Assembly: GCF_041296385.1 (NCBI RefSeq)
Contig: NC_091033.1
Location: 10,868,001-10,932,000, forward strand
From: Aphelocoma coerulescens
Lineage: Eukaryota; Chordata; Aves; Passeriformes; Corvidae
Length of the DNA: 64,000 nt
Direction of reading: 5' to 3'
Positions 36,561-50,008 of the stretch are shown piece after piece. The translations under genes and the position numbers were made by a program. The notes beneath the pieces are model-generated. The model ran no database searches, was not told the origin of the DNA, and saw only the letters and a list, made by a program, of their open reading frames with translations. Every line of letters begins with the position of its first letter. The first letter of the stretch is position 1.

Positions 36561-39500
36561 AGAGGAAAATCCTCTATCAGCCACAGAGGCTCACGTTCCC
36601 GGGTCTTTTTTTGTTGTTGTTGCTTTTTTTTTCCCCTCTAAAACATGGGAACATCTACTGAAAGGGATCCTGATAAGGACCCTCTGCGATTCCTCATCCT
36701 CTCATATCGGTTTTGTCTCTTTTAATTTTCTCTTTGAAGTGCCCTGTGTATAGTAGGTGGACTGTTTAGTTTGGCTAACTTTGGCCAGTAACTGTGTTTG
36801 GGGGGAAAAGTGTCTATTAAACTAAAGATTTTCTTCTCTGCATAGATGTGTTATTCCAATTATTGACTTATCATTCCTTTGCTCTAGTAAGTATATAATT
36901 AAATTACATCAAGGATAAAACCGTTAGAAGGATCTGAATCCCTGATGTGATATTATTTGGTATTCAGATCATTAAAGGGTTTCCTTCTTTTTAAATAGAT
37001 CCCAAAAACTGTTTGAAGGGCTGACCACCAAACTTTTTTTTTCCAGATAGATGAAATATTTTCTGTCCTCTTCTCTGTCTGAAAGCTGCCCTGGGCAGCA
37101 GGAAAAGCTGCAGTGTTGGTGTAGGAAATAGAATAGAGCAGTAGAGCCTGGGAGGATGAAGCTTTGCCATGTGCATCCATGGACTGCCTCTTAAACCAGG
37201 ATTTTGATCAGCTGTATTCCCTGTGGAGTGAGAAATGGATATAAAACACTGCCTGATCCAATCTAGACCTGACTTATGCCAAGAGAAGTGAGACAGCCAG
37301 GAACATTGATGGATAACAGGGATCCAGGCACAGGGAACGAGCTCATCCTTTGGGCCAACCTCATCCTAGAAAGACTGGGGTGGGCAGATAAGTCTTTTTT
37401 GGGGGAGAAAGCAGTCTGGGAAGTGCTGGTACTGCTGATCTGGGTGGGCTGGAGGGAGCCAGGGCTGGGAGCTGCTCCATGGGCAGAGATGAAAGGAGCC
37501 CGGTACCCCCCAGCAAAGGGCCAAATGAGTCGGGACATGAAAAGCAGCGGAAAGTATCTGAAGAATGTAAACACCAAGGTGGAAGAGGAATTATTTAGCA
37601 TGTTACAGGCTTGGAACTAGGTGCCAGGGGATGGAACAATGAGGAAAACTCCCTCTTGCAAGCAGGGAAGCTTTGCTAGCGGCTGGAGGTGGAAAGGGAA
37701 GACATGGTTTCAGCAGAGCAACTCAAGAAGTCTTCTTGTGTGGAGGTTGCTGGGGCAGGGGGGCAACTGGAGCCACTTCCCCAGCCTGGGCTGGGAGCCA
37801 AGGGGGGTCACGCCGAGAACAAATAGGATTTAGTGATCGTAAGAGGGGAATGCGAAATGCCTGGAGGAATTTTGATTGAAATTTTATAACTTCAAGAAAA
37901 ATCTGTCACAGATAAATCAGGAGGTGGTTTAATAAACAATTTAAGAGATTAGTATTGAAGCAAATCCCAGTTAAGTCTCAGCAGAGGAGCGGGTAAGGGA
38001 AGACCACTGCAGAGAAAGAACGTCAGGGGTATTACAGGCACCAAACAGAAGGCTTTCCAAATATATAAACAATCTGGGGAGGGGGCAGATTGGGAAACCT
38101 GTAAAAATAAGCAGAACCACATTAAAAGGCTAAGCTGTGGAGCACAATCAAATATTGAACATGGGATTGCGAGGGAGCTTTCATCTCTCAGCGTTGGCCA
38201 GACTGTTCGTACCCGGGCAGGAGCCAAGGCCAGGTCTCCATGGAGGTGTGGGGCTTGAGGGCCACAGCCTGTGCCATGGTGGGACCCTGGTGAGATGTGG
38301 CAGCCTGCAGTTAGGCTGACCAGCATCCTCTTCCAATGGTCACACATGAGGTACCATGGGAAATATCCCTTTGATGAGTATCTTAAATGCTTTAGACACT
38401 AAGCAGATGTCTTCCACATAAGATTTCCTAATATCTGAAGTACTAAAAGGGATTTGTATCTAAAAAACTTCATAGCAAAGCCCTGAAGACCTGCAGGACA
38501 TGGTGATCCAAGAATGGATGAAGGATCTGGCAGAGTGTGTGCAGGTGACTTACATGGATTGAAAGCTGGGCCAGCAAAGTCTCTCTGTTAGCAACAAGCC
38601 CAGGAAGAGCCCTGCAGGGATCTCTCCCACTGGGACAAACCCCAAACCCATTTCCACTACAGAAATCTGTTCCTTGGTCAATAACCTCACTAAGAAAAGG
38701 ACACGGTATGGAGTCAGGGATCTTTGACTTGGGAAACCATTTGAAGCCAGACTTTTAGATGAGCATGTAGTCCAACCCCAGTCCCACATCCCACTTTCTC
38801 CAGAGAACCTGTGGAAGTACAGACATGCTGCTCCTTGCCCAGACTTTGTGTCTCTTGCCTGCCTGCAATGAAGACCCAGAGATTCCCAGGTGGAGTCACT
38901 AGGAACTTCAGAGCCATCCATCATGTACATTTGACTCCTGGATCCACGTTCCCAGCATCTCTGTAGCACATCTCTGGCATCAGTGTGAGCAGTCCCTGTC
39001 TGTCAGGGTCTGTAAGAGCAGGACCTCCTCAGCCAGAGCAGAGGAGAGAGCTTCAGATGCTGCAGGCACAGGCAGGTTCCCATGGCTGATGTCTGGCAGA
39101 GGAGCAGGGTGTCCTGGTGGAGCTGGTGGCATCCTTGGGTATCATTGTTACATCTGCCAGGACCCATCTAGATGAAGCAGTGTTGGTCCATCCAGCTCAT
39201 CTTCTGATTGCCAACTTTGCAACAGCATCACCTGGGTTAGAGCAATCAGTGTCTGAAACACTCAGCCCACCCTCAGAAGGGGAGGGAGACGGCCTGTCCT
39301 TGGACAGTGTGACTCCTGTTGAGGGGACACAGAGGCACAAGCAGAAAGAGGACTGTGGAGTGTGATGGAGCTGAAAGCAGGAGTTGGTGCCTCCATCCTG
39401 GCCCTGTGGCTCCCCCACAGCAGCACAGTGACAGACCCGGTAGATGTTCATGGAGGGCCTATTTTTAATCACCTTTCCACTGGGTTTTTGCAACGCCCCG

Positions 39501-40868
39501 TTCACACTTGCTCTGTGAAAAAGGATGTCAGAGCAGATTAACAGCTGGTTCCTGCCTGCTCCGACAGCTCTGACAATGCGTCCCTTCTTCTCAAGGTGAC
39601 AGGAACATGCAGCTGCCTAATGGGTACAGAAGTGTCTATTCTTTCCCAGTGACATTTATTGTGAAATATCTGAGTGGGACTGAGAGACATGCAAGGCTTT
39701 CCCTCCCTTATCAGGCGACCCTGGTCAGTGTCCTGCTGTCAAGGACTAAAGTAATTTATGTCAGAGCTGCAAGTGTTTACTTATCTGCCCCAGCGCCCAG
39801 CTCGGCCGAGAGCAGCCAGACTGGCTCCAGTGGGGCTCACCAGCCTTTTCCTGCCGGTGGGAAAAGCTGGGTGCCGGCCCCGTCCCAGTCAGCCGGGACA
39901 GGAGGGTGAAAATGGGCCAGCAAAAGCCTTCCTGTGGCTCTGATGCAGGGGGACAGCAGCAACACAGCTGTGAGAGTCACAGACATGTGACAAGAAGTGA
40001 CATCCCAGAGCAGAAGGGACTAAACTAAAGCCTGAGCAGCAGCACGAGGCATCTGCTCACAATGGCACGGGCTGAGGTGTGAATTTCAAGAGGGTTTTGC
40101 CAAGTGGAGCGGAGCAGCATCCGGCCAGTGGAAGCTGCAGCAGGTCCCTGCGTGGTTTTCCTGGGCATCACACCTGGGAGCCCGCAGAAAGCACTGGGGA
40201 AGGGTGGCAGAGCTGCTTGACAGCTTCATGCCTTCCTGTTTTCTCATCTTATGAACCTCTGGGGTTTTACTGAGTGGAGGATTTGTGAGGGCAGAGGGGC
40301 TCCAGGGAGGCAGAGCTGTTCAGGCACAAGGACAGCTCTGTATTGGGGATTGTTGGCTCTGTAGCAGCTTGGCAAGAGCATCCCAAATCCCTGTGAGCCT
40401 CACAGATGGCTTTGAAGGACTTATCCAGTGCTTCTGTCTTGTGTCATGGCAGAAACCAGAGGTTTCAGTGCATCTGGTCCTTAGACTGTACAACTTTCCC
40501 TCAGATTGGGTTCCAAAACTCGCCAGTTTTTGTAAAGCAGCACAATTACCCCAGCAGTCCTCCCCCACGCTGGCCACCATCCGTCATCCCAAACAGGGGA
40601 ACAACTTTCATCTCTCTGAAACTGCACATCCTTCATGGCACAGGAGAGATGAGCACGGGCCTGATAGCTCAGCTGCCGGGGGTGCCTCCTTCCTGATGGA
40701 TGTGCCCAGAGATAAATACTAGGCTGTGGTAGTTTCCTCTCCAAAGCTCACAAGCTCTTATTGTCGGGCGGGAAACCTTTAACCAGTTGGGATGTTGTGA
40801 ACAATAGATTAAAGGAGACAGACTATCTCTTGCTAAATGAGCTGTTATTTGAAATCAGCTTTTTCTTC
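36561..40868. other. Intergenic sequence
   Basis: About 4.3 kb without a recognisable gene. A stretch near 38745-38785 is faintly CR1-like but too diverged to call. Confidence 0.55.
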
Positions 40869-40885
40869 TTTTTTTTTTTTTTTTT
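40869..40885. repeat. T17 mononucleotide tract
   Basis: Seventeen consecutive T residues following a CTTCTT stretch. A simple repeat. Confidence 0.85.
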
Positions 40886-41477
40886 CCAACCCAGAGCACT
40901 CCTCAGAAAAAAAATATTCCACCGACATTGTGTTTCTTTTGACAAATATTTTTCTGAGCTGTCTCCTCTTCCCACCCATCAGGGCATGATCAAAGGGCTG
41001 GTCCTGCTCCAGGGAGGAGCTGGAAGTGCTCGGGGTGGCTGCAGGGCCCTGATTCTGTGCTGCCATCCCTGCCTGGTGGCACTGTCCCAAGTGCTGAGGG
41101 ACCTGGTGTGGGTGTTGCAGGAGTGCAAAATCCTCCAGAGATGCCCTTTGGGGAGCGAGTTTTGTGGTCATTACTGTGCCACTGGTCATGCTCACCCCAG
41201 GAGTGATGCTAGAGGAGTGGCAGAACCAGTGGGGTTCCACAGGTGCCTTTCACCTGTGAGAAGAAAGTGTACCTGCAGCAGGCAAAGCAGGAGCCTGGCG
41301 TCTGCTCAGCCTGTTTTCCAAACATCAGGAGATTCCTAAAGTGCAGACTAAGCCCTGAAGTGTAACCTCTCCTATTTCCTGCTGGAAACCCAAAGTACAG
41401 CAGTCAATAAAGCCCCAGCCCTCATCCCTCCACGCTCCTGACAGAGGCTCATAGGCAAAAGCACAAAAGCCTGGCTT
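40886..41477. other. Intergenic sequence between two mononucleotide tracts
   Basis: A 0.6 kb stretch lies between the T17 and A19 tracts. It has one open frame on each strand over much of its length, but neither resembles a known protein. Nothing else is seen. Confidence 0.5.
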
Positions 41478-41496
41478 AAAAAAAAAAAAAAAAAAA
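41478..41496. repeat. A19 mononucleotide tract
   Basis: Nineteen consecutive A residues after CTGGCTT. A simple repeat; no retrocopy is recognisable before it. Confidence 0.9.
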
Positions 41497-42034
41497 TCAG
41501 ATATTTATTATGCCTTTGATGTTCCATAAGAACAGTTGTGGCTTCTGCTTAGTCTCCAACATCCGATTGACAATTGTTTATTAGTTTTAAAATAGCTGAA
41601 ATTCATGTCAAACATTCCGCATGTTAAAAAAATGTTTATGAAGTGTTATCATAGTTTATTTAACTGTGAATGTTTAGGAAACCGGCATAAAATATAATGG
41701 ACCACACAAGGCTCTGAGCAGCCCAGCAATGAATGGTAGGCACATTTTATGGACCATGGGGAAGGGAGATGCCACCTTGCCCTCCTGGAAGATCCTCCTG
41801 GTCCTCGGGTATGTTGTTGTGGCATCAGGAGTCCAAGAGAACAGGGCTTGGTTTATTTTAAGGATGTTTCATTGGTTCACAAGACCAATGCTCACAGTTG
41901 CAGTTTTTGCACAACTGGGTTGAGCACAGGTTTTAAATGCCAGGAGGGAGGGATTTCTTCTCGTGGGCCGTGAGGGTTTGCTGATGCAATAGAAATCTCT
42001 TCCTCTTTAAGGAATCAGAAGAGCTGCAGAAAAA
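41497..42034. other. Intergenic sequence
   Basis: About 0.5 kb of mostly AT-rich sequence with nothing recognisable. Confidence 0.55.
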
Positions 42035-42288
42035 TATCATAGAACCCTACAATGGTTTGGGTTCAAAGGGACTTAAATATCATCTCATTCCACCCCCTGC
42101 CATGGGCAGGGACACCTTCCACTAGCCCAGGTGGTTTCAAGCCCCATCCAACCTGGCCCTGGACACTTCCAGGGGATGGGGCAGCCACAGCTTCTCTGGG
42201 CACCCTGTGCCAGGGCCTCACCACCCTCACAGGGAATAAATTCTTCCTAATATCCAATCTAAACCCGCCCTCTTTCAGTTTAGCTCTC
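42035..42288 (-). mobile_element. CR1 LINE 3'-end fragment, minus orientation
   Basis: Read on the plus strand it begins ATCATAGAACCCTACAATGG and continues with 'ccctgccatgggcagggaca', 'ccccatccaacctggccc', 'ctctgggcaccctgtgcc' and 'ttcttcctaatatccaatct'. These are the successive blocks of a CR1 3' tail in reverse complement. The copy is 5'-truncated. The right boundary is approximate. Confidence 0.93.
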
Positions 42289-43955
42289 CAAAGACACACA
42301 GTAAAGCAGCAAATGATTGCAAGCCAGCTCAGGAGCATCCCAGTACCCTGATTCTGTTCAGGATCCCTGGATGTCGATGAAATGTGTATTAGAACCATTC
42401 CTACAAGCAGTGGCCAATAACAGCTGCTTTCACTGATGGTTGCACAAGGGATCAAATTTTAGAAATTCCCCATTTTTGTGAGCTTTCCTTGAAACCTGCA
42501 GATTTAGCTGCAGGACATGGGAAGGAAATGCCAGGTTATTCTTCCCAGTGGCTGACAGAGAAGTGGAACAATAGGAATGGATATTTTAGTCATTGGGTTA
42601 AAAATGCTTTTTTCCCCTGATAAAAACGAACTTGTGGGATTCTTTTTTGTTCCAGAGCCCAGATGAACCCAGGAAGCAAAGATGCTCCAATGCTGTGAGC
42701 TTTTCTATGACAGTTCTCTGAGCTCAGAATAAAACCAGAATAATCCATACCCAGATTAATTGATTTTATCTCTAACATTTGAATTTTACATCAAAACCTC
42801 ATTTCTTTCATGGACTTTATTTTTGACCACTGGCACACAAGTGGACCTGGTTTAAGCAGCTTTGCTTGCCCATTGTTTTACAATCCAATGTTACTTTGTG
42901 CCTGCATCTCTGATCTCTGGGGCCCGGCTGTGCTCCCATTTAATAAAAAATCCCACTGGTTCCATGGCTGCAGAATGGGTGGAGGGAAGGGTTGGCACAC
43001 CAGGCTCAGCATGGCAGGGTCACTGCCCTGGCTCACTGCAGCACCACCAAAGGTACCAGTGTTTTCTTTCTGGGCTCTTGCTGGTCCCGTCACCTTCATC
43101 TGACCATTTTTCCCTTCCAATCATAAAATTTCCACTTTTGATATTTTAAAATCTTATTTCTCATAAAACTCCCAAGTATGAAAATTTCTTTTAAAGAAAT
43201 ATACCATTAATGTATCTTTATGATGTGCAGCTGATGCTCACAGCATGGGCTATGACTTTTTTATGTTCCCTACTTGTCCTTGAGACATTTTATTTTGACA
43301 CCATATCCTTATATTCTAAATTAAAGCATATTTTTATTATCTGTTACGTGCCAGTAGACAGCAGTGCCTTACAGCTGTTGTACAGCTCCTCATGTCCATC
43401 TCAGGCCACCTTCCCCTCTTCCCCTCCACTTCCCCCATTGCTTCACCTCTCCAAAAAAAGTGAGGATTGAGTTATCCATGCTGACAGCAATTTACAGTGC
43501 CCATTAACAGTCATATAAATTCCAGTGGATCAAGGAAGCTTGGAGTATATGATATTCAGGCACAGCTAATAGCTCTGGGCTAATTGCCATCTCGTGTTTC
43601 TGCTCTCCAGCCCCACTGTTTATATCTCCAGCACAAGCAGGCAGTAAAACAAGTTTCCAGGTTCCCCGAGTCACCCGAGGAGGGCTGGGAGCTGCTGGCT
43701 CCAGTAGCAGGCGGAGGGCTGGAGGTGGCAGTCACTTCCCATATTTAATGGGAGCTGCTCCTCCTGATCCTGTGGGAAATGAGGTCGTTCTGATGGAACT
43801 TCTGCAACAGTTGTATGGGAAAAGACAGTGTCAGCTCGGTGTCACCATGGTTCTTATCATGGCTCGAGGGAACAGCAAGGGGTTGGTGGCTTTGGGGAAG
43901 CCTGTTAGATAATCTACATATAAACTACAATTTTCTTTTTGGCAATCAGTAGCTT
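42289..43955. other. Intergenic sequence
   Basis: About 1.7 kb without a gene. The part at 43560-43760 is moderately GC-rich and contains GCTAATTGCCA (43579-43589), an 11-mer also found at 14507-14517. Confidence 0.55.
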
Positions 43956-44051
43956 GAAAGGTTGATTAATAGGAAGATTTATTGTGGAGTCCTTGTTGGC
44001 CTGGAAAGCTGGGTGAATAGGGATATTTACCGTGAAGTCTTTGCTGATAAA
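43956..44051 (+). repeat. Imperfect 48-base tandem duplication
   Basis: Two adjacent units start GAAAG at 43956 and 44004. They share GAATAGG/TAATAGG, GATTTATTG/GATATTTACCG, GTGGAGTC/GTGAAGTC and CTTGTTG/TTTGCTG at matching offsets. A third, more diverged unit may follow to about 44085 (ending CGGAGTCTGG). No transposon family is recognised. Confidence 0.55.
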
Positions 44052-47000
44052 TAAACAGCCGGGTGTTAATTGTCAACGGAGTCTGGAAATCGGGACACTG
44101 CTCACCCTGTGCTGGGCTGGGGTGCTGGTAGCAGCATGGAAAGGTGTTCCCCTTCTTTCATCAGCTGCCAGCAGAGGGGTTGTTTGTGCAGGATCCGGCG
44201 TATCTGTGTTCTGAGCACTGCAGAGCCAAGAGGAGCACGTCTGTGTGCCTCGGGGTGGAGTTTAATGCCTTTCCCATCTCATTTGCCGCCTTCCAAGCAA
44301 AGACGCACCTTTTTTTTTTTTTAGGAAATGAAAATTAATCCTCTCCAACACGCGCACTTTTAATGAATTATTTGTGAGCTCATGCCTTTCATGTTGGTGG
44401 GGTCTGTCAGTGGTGTTTGCTCTCAGTTGATTCATCCCGCCCTGTGCCAGGGTGGGGGGGATTTGGTTATGGCACAATTAAGCCTGACAGGGTTATCAGA
44501 TGACCCCTGGAACAATTGGAAAGCACTTTCCATCTTTTGCAAGATAGAGAGATAAATCTTGTGAGGCTGCTTAGGTGCAAGAGCTGGAAAATTCAGCTGG
44601 GCTGGGACTGCTGGGGAAGTGTCAAGGTGTGAGGGAAAGGGCAGGAGCCCCATCTGCATCTGGAGTGGGTCACGTTCAGGGTACTGAGAGGGCACCTTGG
44701 CAGCCCTTCCCTTCTGCACACCTTGTTTCCATGTCTTTCTGATCACACTTCAGCACGGAGAGTGGGCCAAAACTATTAATATCAGGTGGGAGTTTCACCC
44801 TCCCACCCCAAACACACCCTCCTGCTCCTCTCCTTCCCGGAATTTGCTGCTATCCCCAGCTATTTGCTGACTTGCTTGGTTCGGCAGCTTTCATCCTCCT
44901 CACAGCTCCCCAAAACATTTGCTTTGACTATTTGTAGAGTTCACCCAACCCTCCTTCAATATTTGGAGAAAACAACGGTTTTTCTGCTACATTTTTTCCC
45001 CCGAAATTATCAGCAGGGCTGAAATTCTCTTTATATTAAATACTTAGATTGACTGAGAGCTGGAACTCCGGGAGGGGAATTTGTCAGACTGTGAAGGATT
45101 TGCAAAGTTTACCACGAGTCCCTTCTGGGCCACTGCTGAGGGGCAGCAAGCCTGAAGATTTTTGTCCAAACTCTTTCCACTGCTTCCCACTAAATCTGTT
45201 AAAACATGCATTGATTTTTGCCTTAAAAGTTCCGGAAATGAAAATAAAGGAGTGGCTACATGGGAGCATTGGGTTGCACTGAGTCATACCCAGTGAAGTG
45301 TCACCCTGGAGTGCCATGTAAGCATCTACTTTTCCTTTCTTTCTTCGTCTTATTTTATTATTTTGACCATTGGAATGACTAACACAATAGTACAATATTA
45401 TTTGGAACATGCAGATTTGCACTTTCCAGCAGATGATCCACACATGACATCCACATGAATGTTTTCACACTCAGGCTCCTTGCAGCAGCCCCTTTCCTCA
45501 GCCATATCCTGCACCCCCATCCCAAACTGCAGCACGTGAGGGGCTCCTGAGACAACCAAAACCCCTGAAAGAGGAAATTGGCCATTTCCCTTTTTATTTC
45601 AGGGTCTGTTTTTTCAGACTGAACTCTTGGTCTCCTTGGAGAGGTGCAGTGAGAGGGACTCAGGTGGGCAGCCAGGCAGGGAGGGAAGCCTTGTTGGTGT
45701 CAGGAGAGGAGCCGTGGGGGGGAGGAGGAAGAGAACAGGGACGTGCAGGACACATCTCTCCCCGGGCACTGGAAGGGAGAAGCAGCAAAGCCCTGGACAC
45801 CAAATAAATTCAGCTTTTCACTTTTGTGATTTTGCAGTAAACCCAAGTTCAGTAAATTGATTTTCGTAGTAATAAAAGCTGAACACTCATGACCCCCAAA
45901 GCGATAAACATTTTACTACTGTTTAGAATTTATATTTTTATTTCCAGTCTTTTCCTCGGAAATGCCCTGAGGGGGAGGATTTTATGTGCAGCTCTATAAA
46001 TGAACTGAGTGCAAATATTTTTATTTTCTGCTAAACATCAAAATTTTCATGCATTCTCATGAGGCCAAATGCACTTCTTCATAGTACAGTGAGCCAGCAG
46101 AGTAACTTGGCTGGGCTTTTTTTCTGAAGGAAAAGCATTATCAATAAAAAAGCTGGGTACCAGGCACTGGGCAAAACAGAATGGCCACAATAACTACCAA
46201 TTTCTGATTTTGACCCTCTTGTTTTTCGAATTTGAGCTGGAATTAACCAGGTTACTTTCTGTGTTTATGAGTCCTTGTAATTCCTACTCTGAGAACAGAG
46301 GAGAAGCTATTGAAGTGACTCAAGAAGAGCCATTCATTTCCCTCTGGTTCTTGGATCAGTATTTCCTTGTCTAGATCTCAGGATCAAGTCTTCTGCTGCT
46401 GTACAACAGCAAGGCTTGATGGCTTGGACTGGTGCTGGGCTGATTTACACCCATGAGAAGCTGGTCCATCCTCTTAATTGTGGTTGTCAATTTCTAGGAG
46501 GGTGTGCAGAGGGTGCATGCAATGCTCACTTGGAGCCTTGGGATGTCCCAGGCTTTTGAAGGTTAAAATAACAGTGCAGTGATGGATGAGGAGCCCGTTA
46601 CAGGTGCATTTTAGAGATTTCTGAAATGTTTGAGCTATAATTCTTCTCTCTTCACAGTCCCGGGTGGCCAGAATTCATGGCAAAAGAAGTGCACCTGGCT
46701 CTTCATGCAAAGGGATAAAAGAAGCAATATATTTTTAAGGGACATTAATGCTCTCTAAAACATCCTGGAAATACTCCTTCTGTAAAATATACATAACAAA
46801 TATCGATGGCATCTCCTAAGGTGACCCAGGTGATTCAGCACTTGGCTGCACATGAGGGATGTGGTCATCACTCTCCCTATGGCAGTAACCTCTTTCTGCC
46901 ATGCAATGGCATCCAGGAGAAGATGCACAGTGTTTTCTACAGGTGTAGTTGAAGGCTGGGGGATCCAGATGCCAGATTTTGGTGAGCTCTCTTAACCATG

Positions 47001-47289
47001 GCCATGTCTCAGAAAACCTGATGTGGGCAGGAGCCTTGTTTGTGCATTTCCATGGCCAGTCTCAAGTGCCTCCACTAATACCTTGCCCCATCAAACTGCA
47101 CAGGAAGGGGAGAATGGGAGATGGAGAAACTTCTTCTGCTTGGCACCAGCTCCTAAATTTCTTTCTCGTCAATGAATCCCTACCATGAGCCAAGCTTAAT
47201 GAATCAAAATGTTAATTAACACACACATAAATTCAGCAGCCCTGGATGGATGATGCCTGGCGCCCTCTACTACTCTGAATTCCTCCCCC
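44052..47289. other. Intergenic sequence
   Basis: About 3.2 kb without a recognisable exon or repeat family. The stretch at 45.9-46.1 kb is AT-rich. Confidence 0.55.
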
Positions 47290-47308
47290 TCATCATCATC
47301 ATCATCAC
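47290..47308. repeat. (CAT)n trinucleotide microsatellite
   Basis: Six uninterrupted CAT/ATC units lie within CCCCTCATCATCATC. A potentially variable marker. Confidence 0.85.
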
Positions 47309-49768
47309 ATCTTCTGGCTCTCTCCTTCATTAGTTTTTATTTGATGATTTTATACCACCGTTAGTCAAAAAATTATCAGCTCTAGCATGCATGCACAGCA
47401 AGCTGCAAGTCAGGGCTGTAAAACATGAGGCAATCATGCTGCAAAGATGTCACACAGCTAAAGAAATCTGTCCCTCATTTCCAGTGAGGGCTGAATGGAC
47501 ACAGATCCAAAATCCTGGGCACTATCTGTGGATAGCACTTGGCTCTTTTAGGAAGAAAAGCGAATAACCATCAGGTAAAAAGAAAATTAAAAGTAGCTTC
47601 TTTGCAATAAAACTGGGTATCCTGGCCTGAAAGAAAAGAAAAAATATTAGGAGTGGCATTTTAATGTGTTTTGTTCTGATGAGTGGACATTTCCAGCAAG
47701 AACGATGGACTGCCCTGGTAGGAACCACTCCCAGCTGTGGGCCGAGGAGCTCTGGGCTGAAAACAAAGCCCTGGGTTGATGTGTCCCCTCCAGGTGCCTT
47801 CTCCTGCCCATCAGCATTCACTCACATGCTCCTATCAGTTTGAATTTTGGGGACCCAGCATCAATCACCACTGGGAGAAGTGTTTGACACTGCAGACTCT
47901 GCGTAGGCTCAGACTAGTTGCTTTTCTTTGGTAATTAAGGAAGATTATACAAATGATTAAGCCTTTATTTACCATTATTGACTGGAGTTTACTGAGCTGT
48001 GGCCCTGACCTGTCAACCCCACAGGCTGAGGACTCATCCTGAGCACCAGGAGCCAGAGGAGCCCTTGAGCAAGCACAGAATTAGGCTTCAGAAAGGGACT
48101 TTCAGAGAAGGATGAGTGCTCACAACCCTGCCTAAAGCTCTTGAGCTGCTAATGGTGCTGCTGCAGCCACTGCCTTTTCTGGGGTTGCCCTGGGATGCTG
48201 AGCAGCAGGGAATATGTGAAGTGTCCCAGGCACTGACAGTTAACACACACACAACCTGGATGGCTTGTGCACCAGATAAAGGAGAGAAAACCCCTCCTTG
48301 AGAGAAAACACCGGATTTCTCCCTCTGCCATCCTTCATCTCTGCTGACTCCTGATTGCAATCTCCCAGCCCCCCACGTGGGTGGCTCCCGGCTGCCATCC
48401 CTTGGTCATGGGGCTTCCAGAGACACTTTTTGCAGGGTAGAGCAGCCTTCCCTGCAAACCATGTCATCATCAATGTTTCCTATAGACTGTGTAGGTGTTA
48501 GGGGGGAAAACAGCTGGTTTTTGTTGGGTCCTAGTGGTGGCTTCAACAGGACAAGGTCCCAGGGATGTGGCACACCCCGGGCCACTCTTCACCCTGCTCT
48601 CTCTAAACATCTTTCTGCACTGTGCAGTGCAAAAAATAAAAATTTGCAAATGACTTTCCTTTGGCTCAGAGTGAGTGAAGTGTTTCTGGATCAAACCCAA
48701 ATATCAAAGTCTTGCTTTCTGACATCCAAGAAATACAGAGGGGGTTTTTTTGGGAGAAAGAAGAGAATTTAAAAGTGGTCTGACAGGCTAGAGAAAGGTG
48801 ATTATAGGGGGTAAAAGAAGAAAACACCTTCAGAATTTAGTTAAGTATTTAAGAGCACTGAATGATGTGCTGGAAAATTTTTGTCCATCAGGTTTGGATC
48901 AATTTGTTCTGCCTTTGCACCACCATCGATTTCCACTCCTGTATCATTAGTGCTGCCCGGGACCTGCCTGTGGGTGGGGGCTGGAGGCCCTGCTGGAAAA
49001 CTTCTGGTCTCAGCTCCAATCTTCACACAGGAAAAACACCTCAGAGGCTGTGCAGCCCCTCAGAGACAAGTCCCTTTACCTGGCTCCTGCATGCCACTGG
49101 TCACTGTGGGACCAGTGATGGCTGTTGGGACCCTGGGCAGATCCCCCCACTGGGAGCTGCAGGAAAACTGCTGAGCTGAAGTCAAGGATGGATTGGGTGA
49201 ATAGGCACGAAATCTTCCATTAATGGCCAAATCCTGCTGCCAGCCCAGAGAGCCGGAGGGCTGCACATGTGCCAGCGTGGGCGGGCTCGCTTCCTAAAAT
49301 AGCTTTTTGGGATTGATGCTTCCAGGGCCCAACATTTCCCGAGGTGTCGGGGCAATGCTTTGTTCTGACACACTGCCTTCTCCATTAACCATGGCAGGGA
49401 CCAAACAAGCTGCAGGGAAATTCATTGGAAAACTCTCTCAGGCCCCCCCAGACTCTCACATACCCACAGTAATGTCACCAGCTGCCCACAGCGACAGCAG
49501 CACCAAGCTCTCATAGAAAAGCAGAGATTGCAGGGATTTCCTTCACTCCTGCCCCAGGCAGGGCCAAGGCTCTCTGGAATTGTGTTAGTGGGAGTCATTT
49601 TCATTTGATCACAGTGTTGTGAAGGATTTAAATTCCGGCTGCTTCAGTCCTGTCTTTCTGATTTTCTTTATTTCTTTGATACAAACAAAAAGCCTGAAAT
49701 GGAATATTTGTACCTCACAGTCCTTGGATGTCAGGAATCTCTCCTAGAATATTTGTAATGCTGAAGTA
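47309..49768. other. Intergenic sequence
   Basis: About 2.5 kb without a recognisable exon or repeat family; short open frames only. Confidence 0.55.
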
Positions 49769-50008
49769 TCACAGAATCATATAATGACAGAATGGTTTGG
49801 GTCAGAAGAGACCTTAAAGACCATCTCATTCCAACCCCCTGCCATGGGCAGGGACACCTTCCACCATCCCAGGCTGCTCCAAGCCCCATCCAACCTGGCC
49901 TTGAACACTTCCAGGGCAGTCACAGTTTCTATGGGCAACCTGTGACTCACCACCCTCACAGGGGAGAATTTCTTGTTAATCCCTAACCTAAACCTACCCA
50001 AATATGGC
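49769..50008 (-). mobile_element. CR1 LINE 3'-end fragment, minus orientation
   Basis: Read on the plus strand it begins TCACAGAATCATATAATGAC, then AATGGTTTGGGTCAGAAGAG, 'accttaaagaccatctcatt', 'ccatgggcagggacacc' and 'ccctaacctaaacctaccc'. This is the reverse complement of a CR1 3' end with its terminal 8-base repeat. An internal deletion relative to the 42.0 kb copy removes part of the 'cttctctgggcaccc' block. Confidence 0.93.

Noticed and set aside
38745..38785. Faint CR1-like stretch with AGTCCAACCCCAGTCCCACA
   Set aside because: Too short and diverged for a confident call without an alignment.
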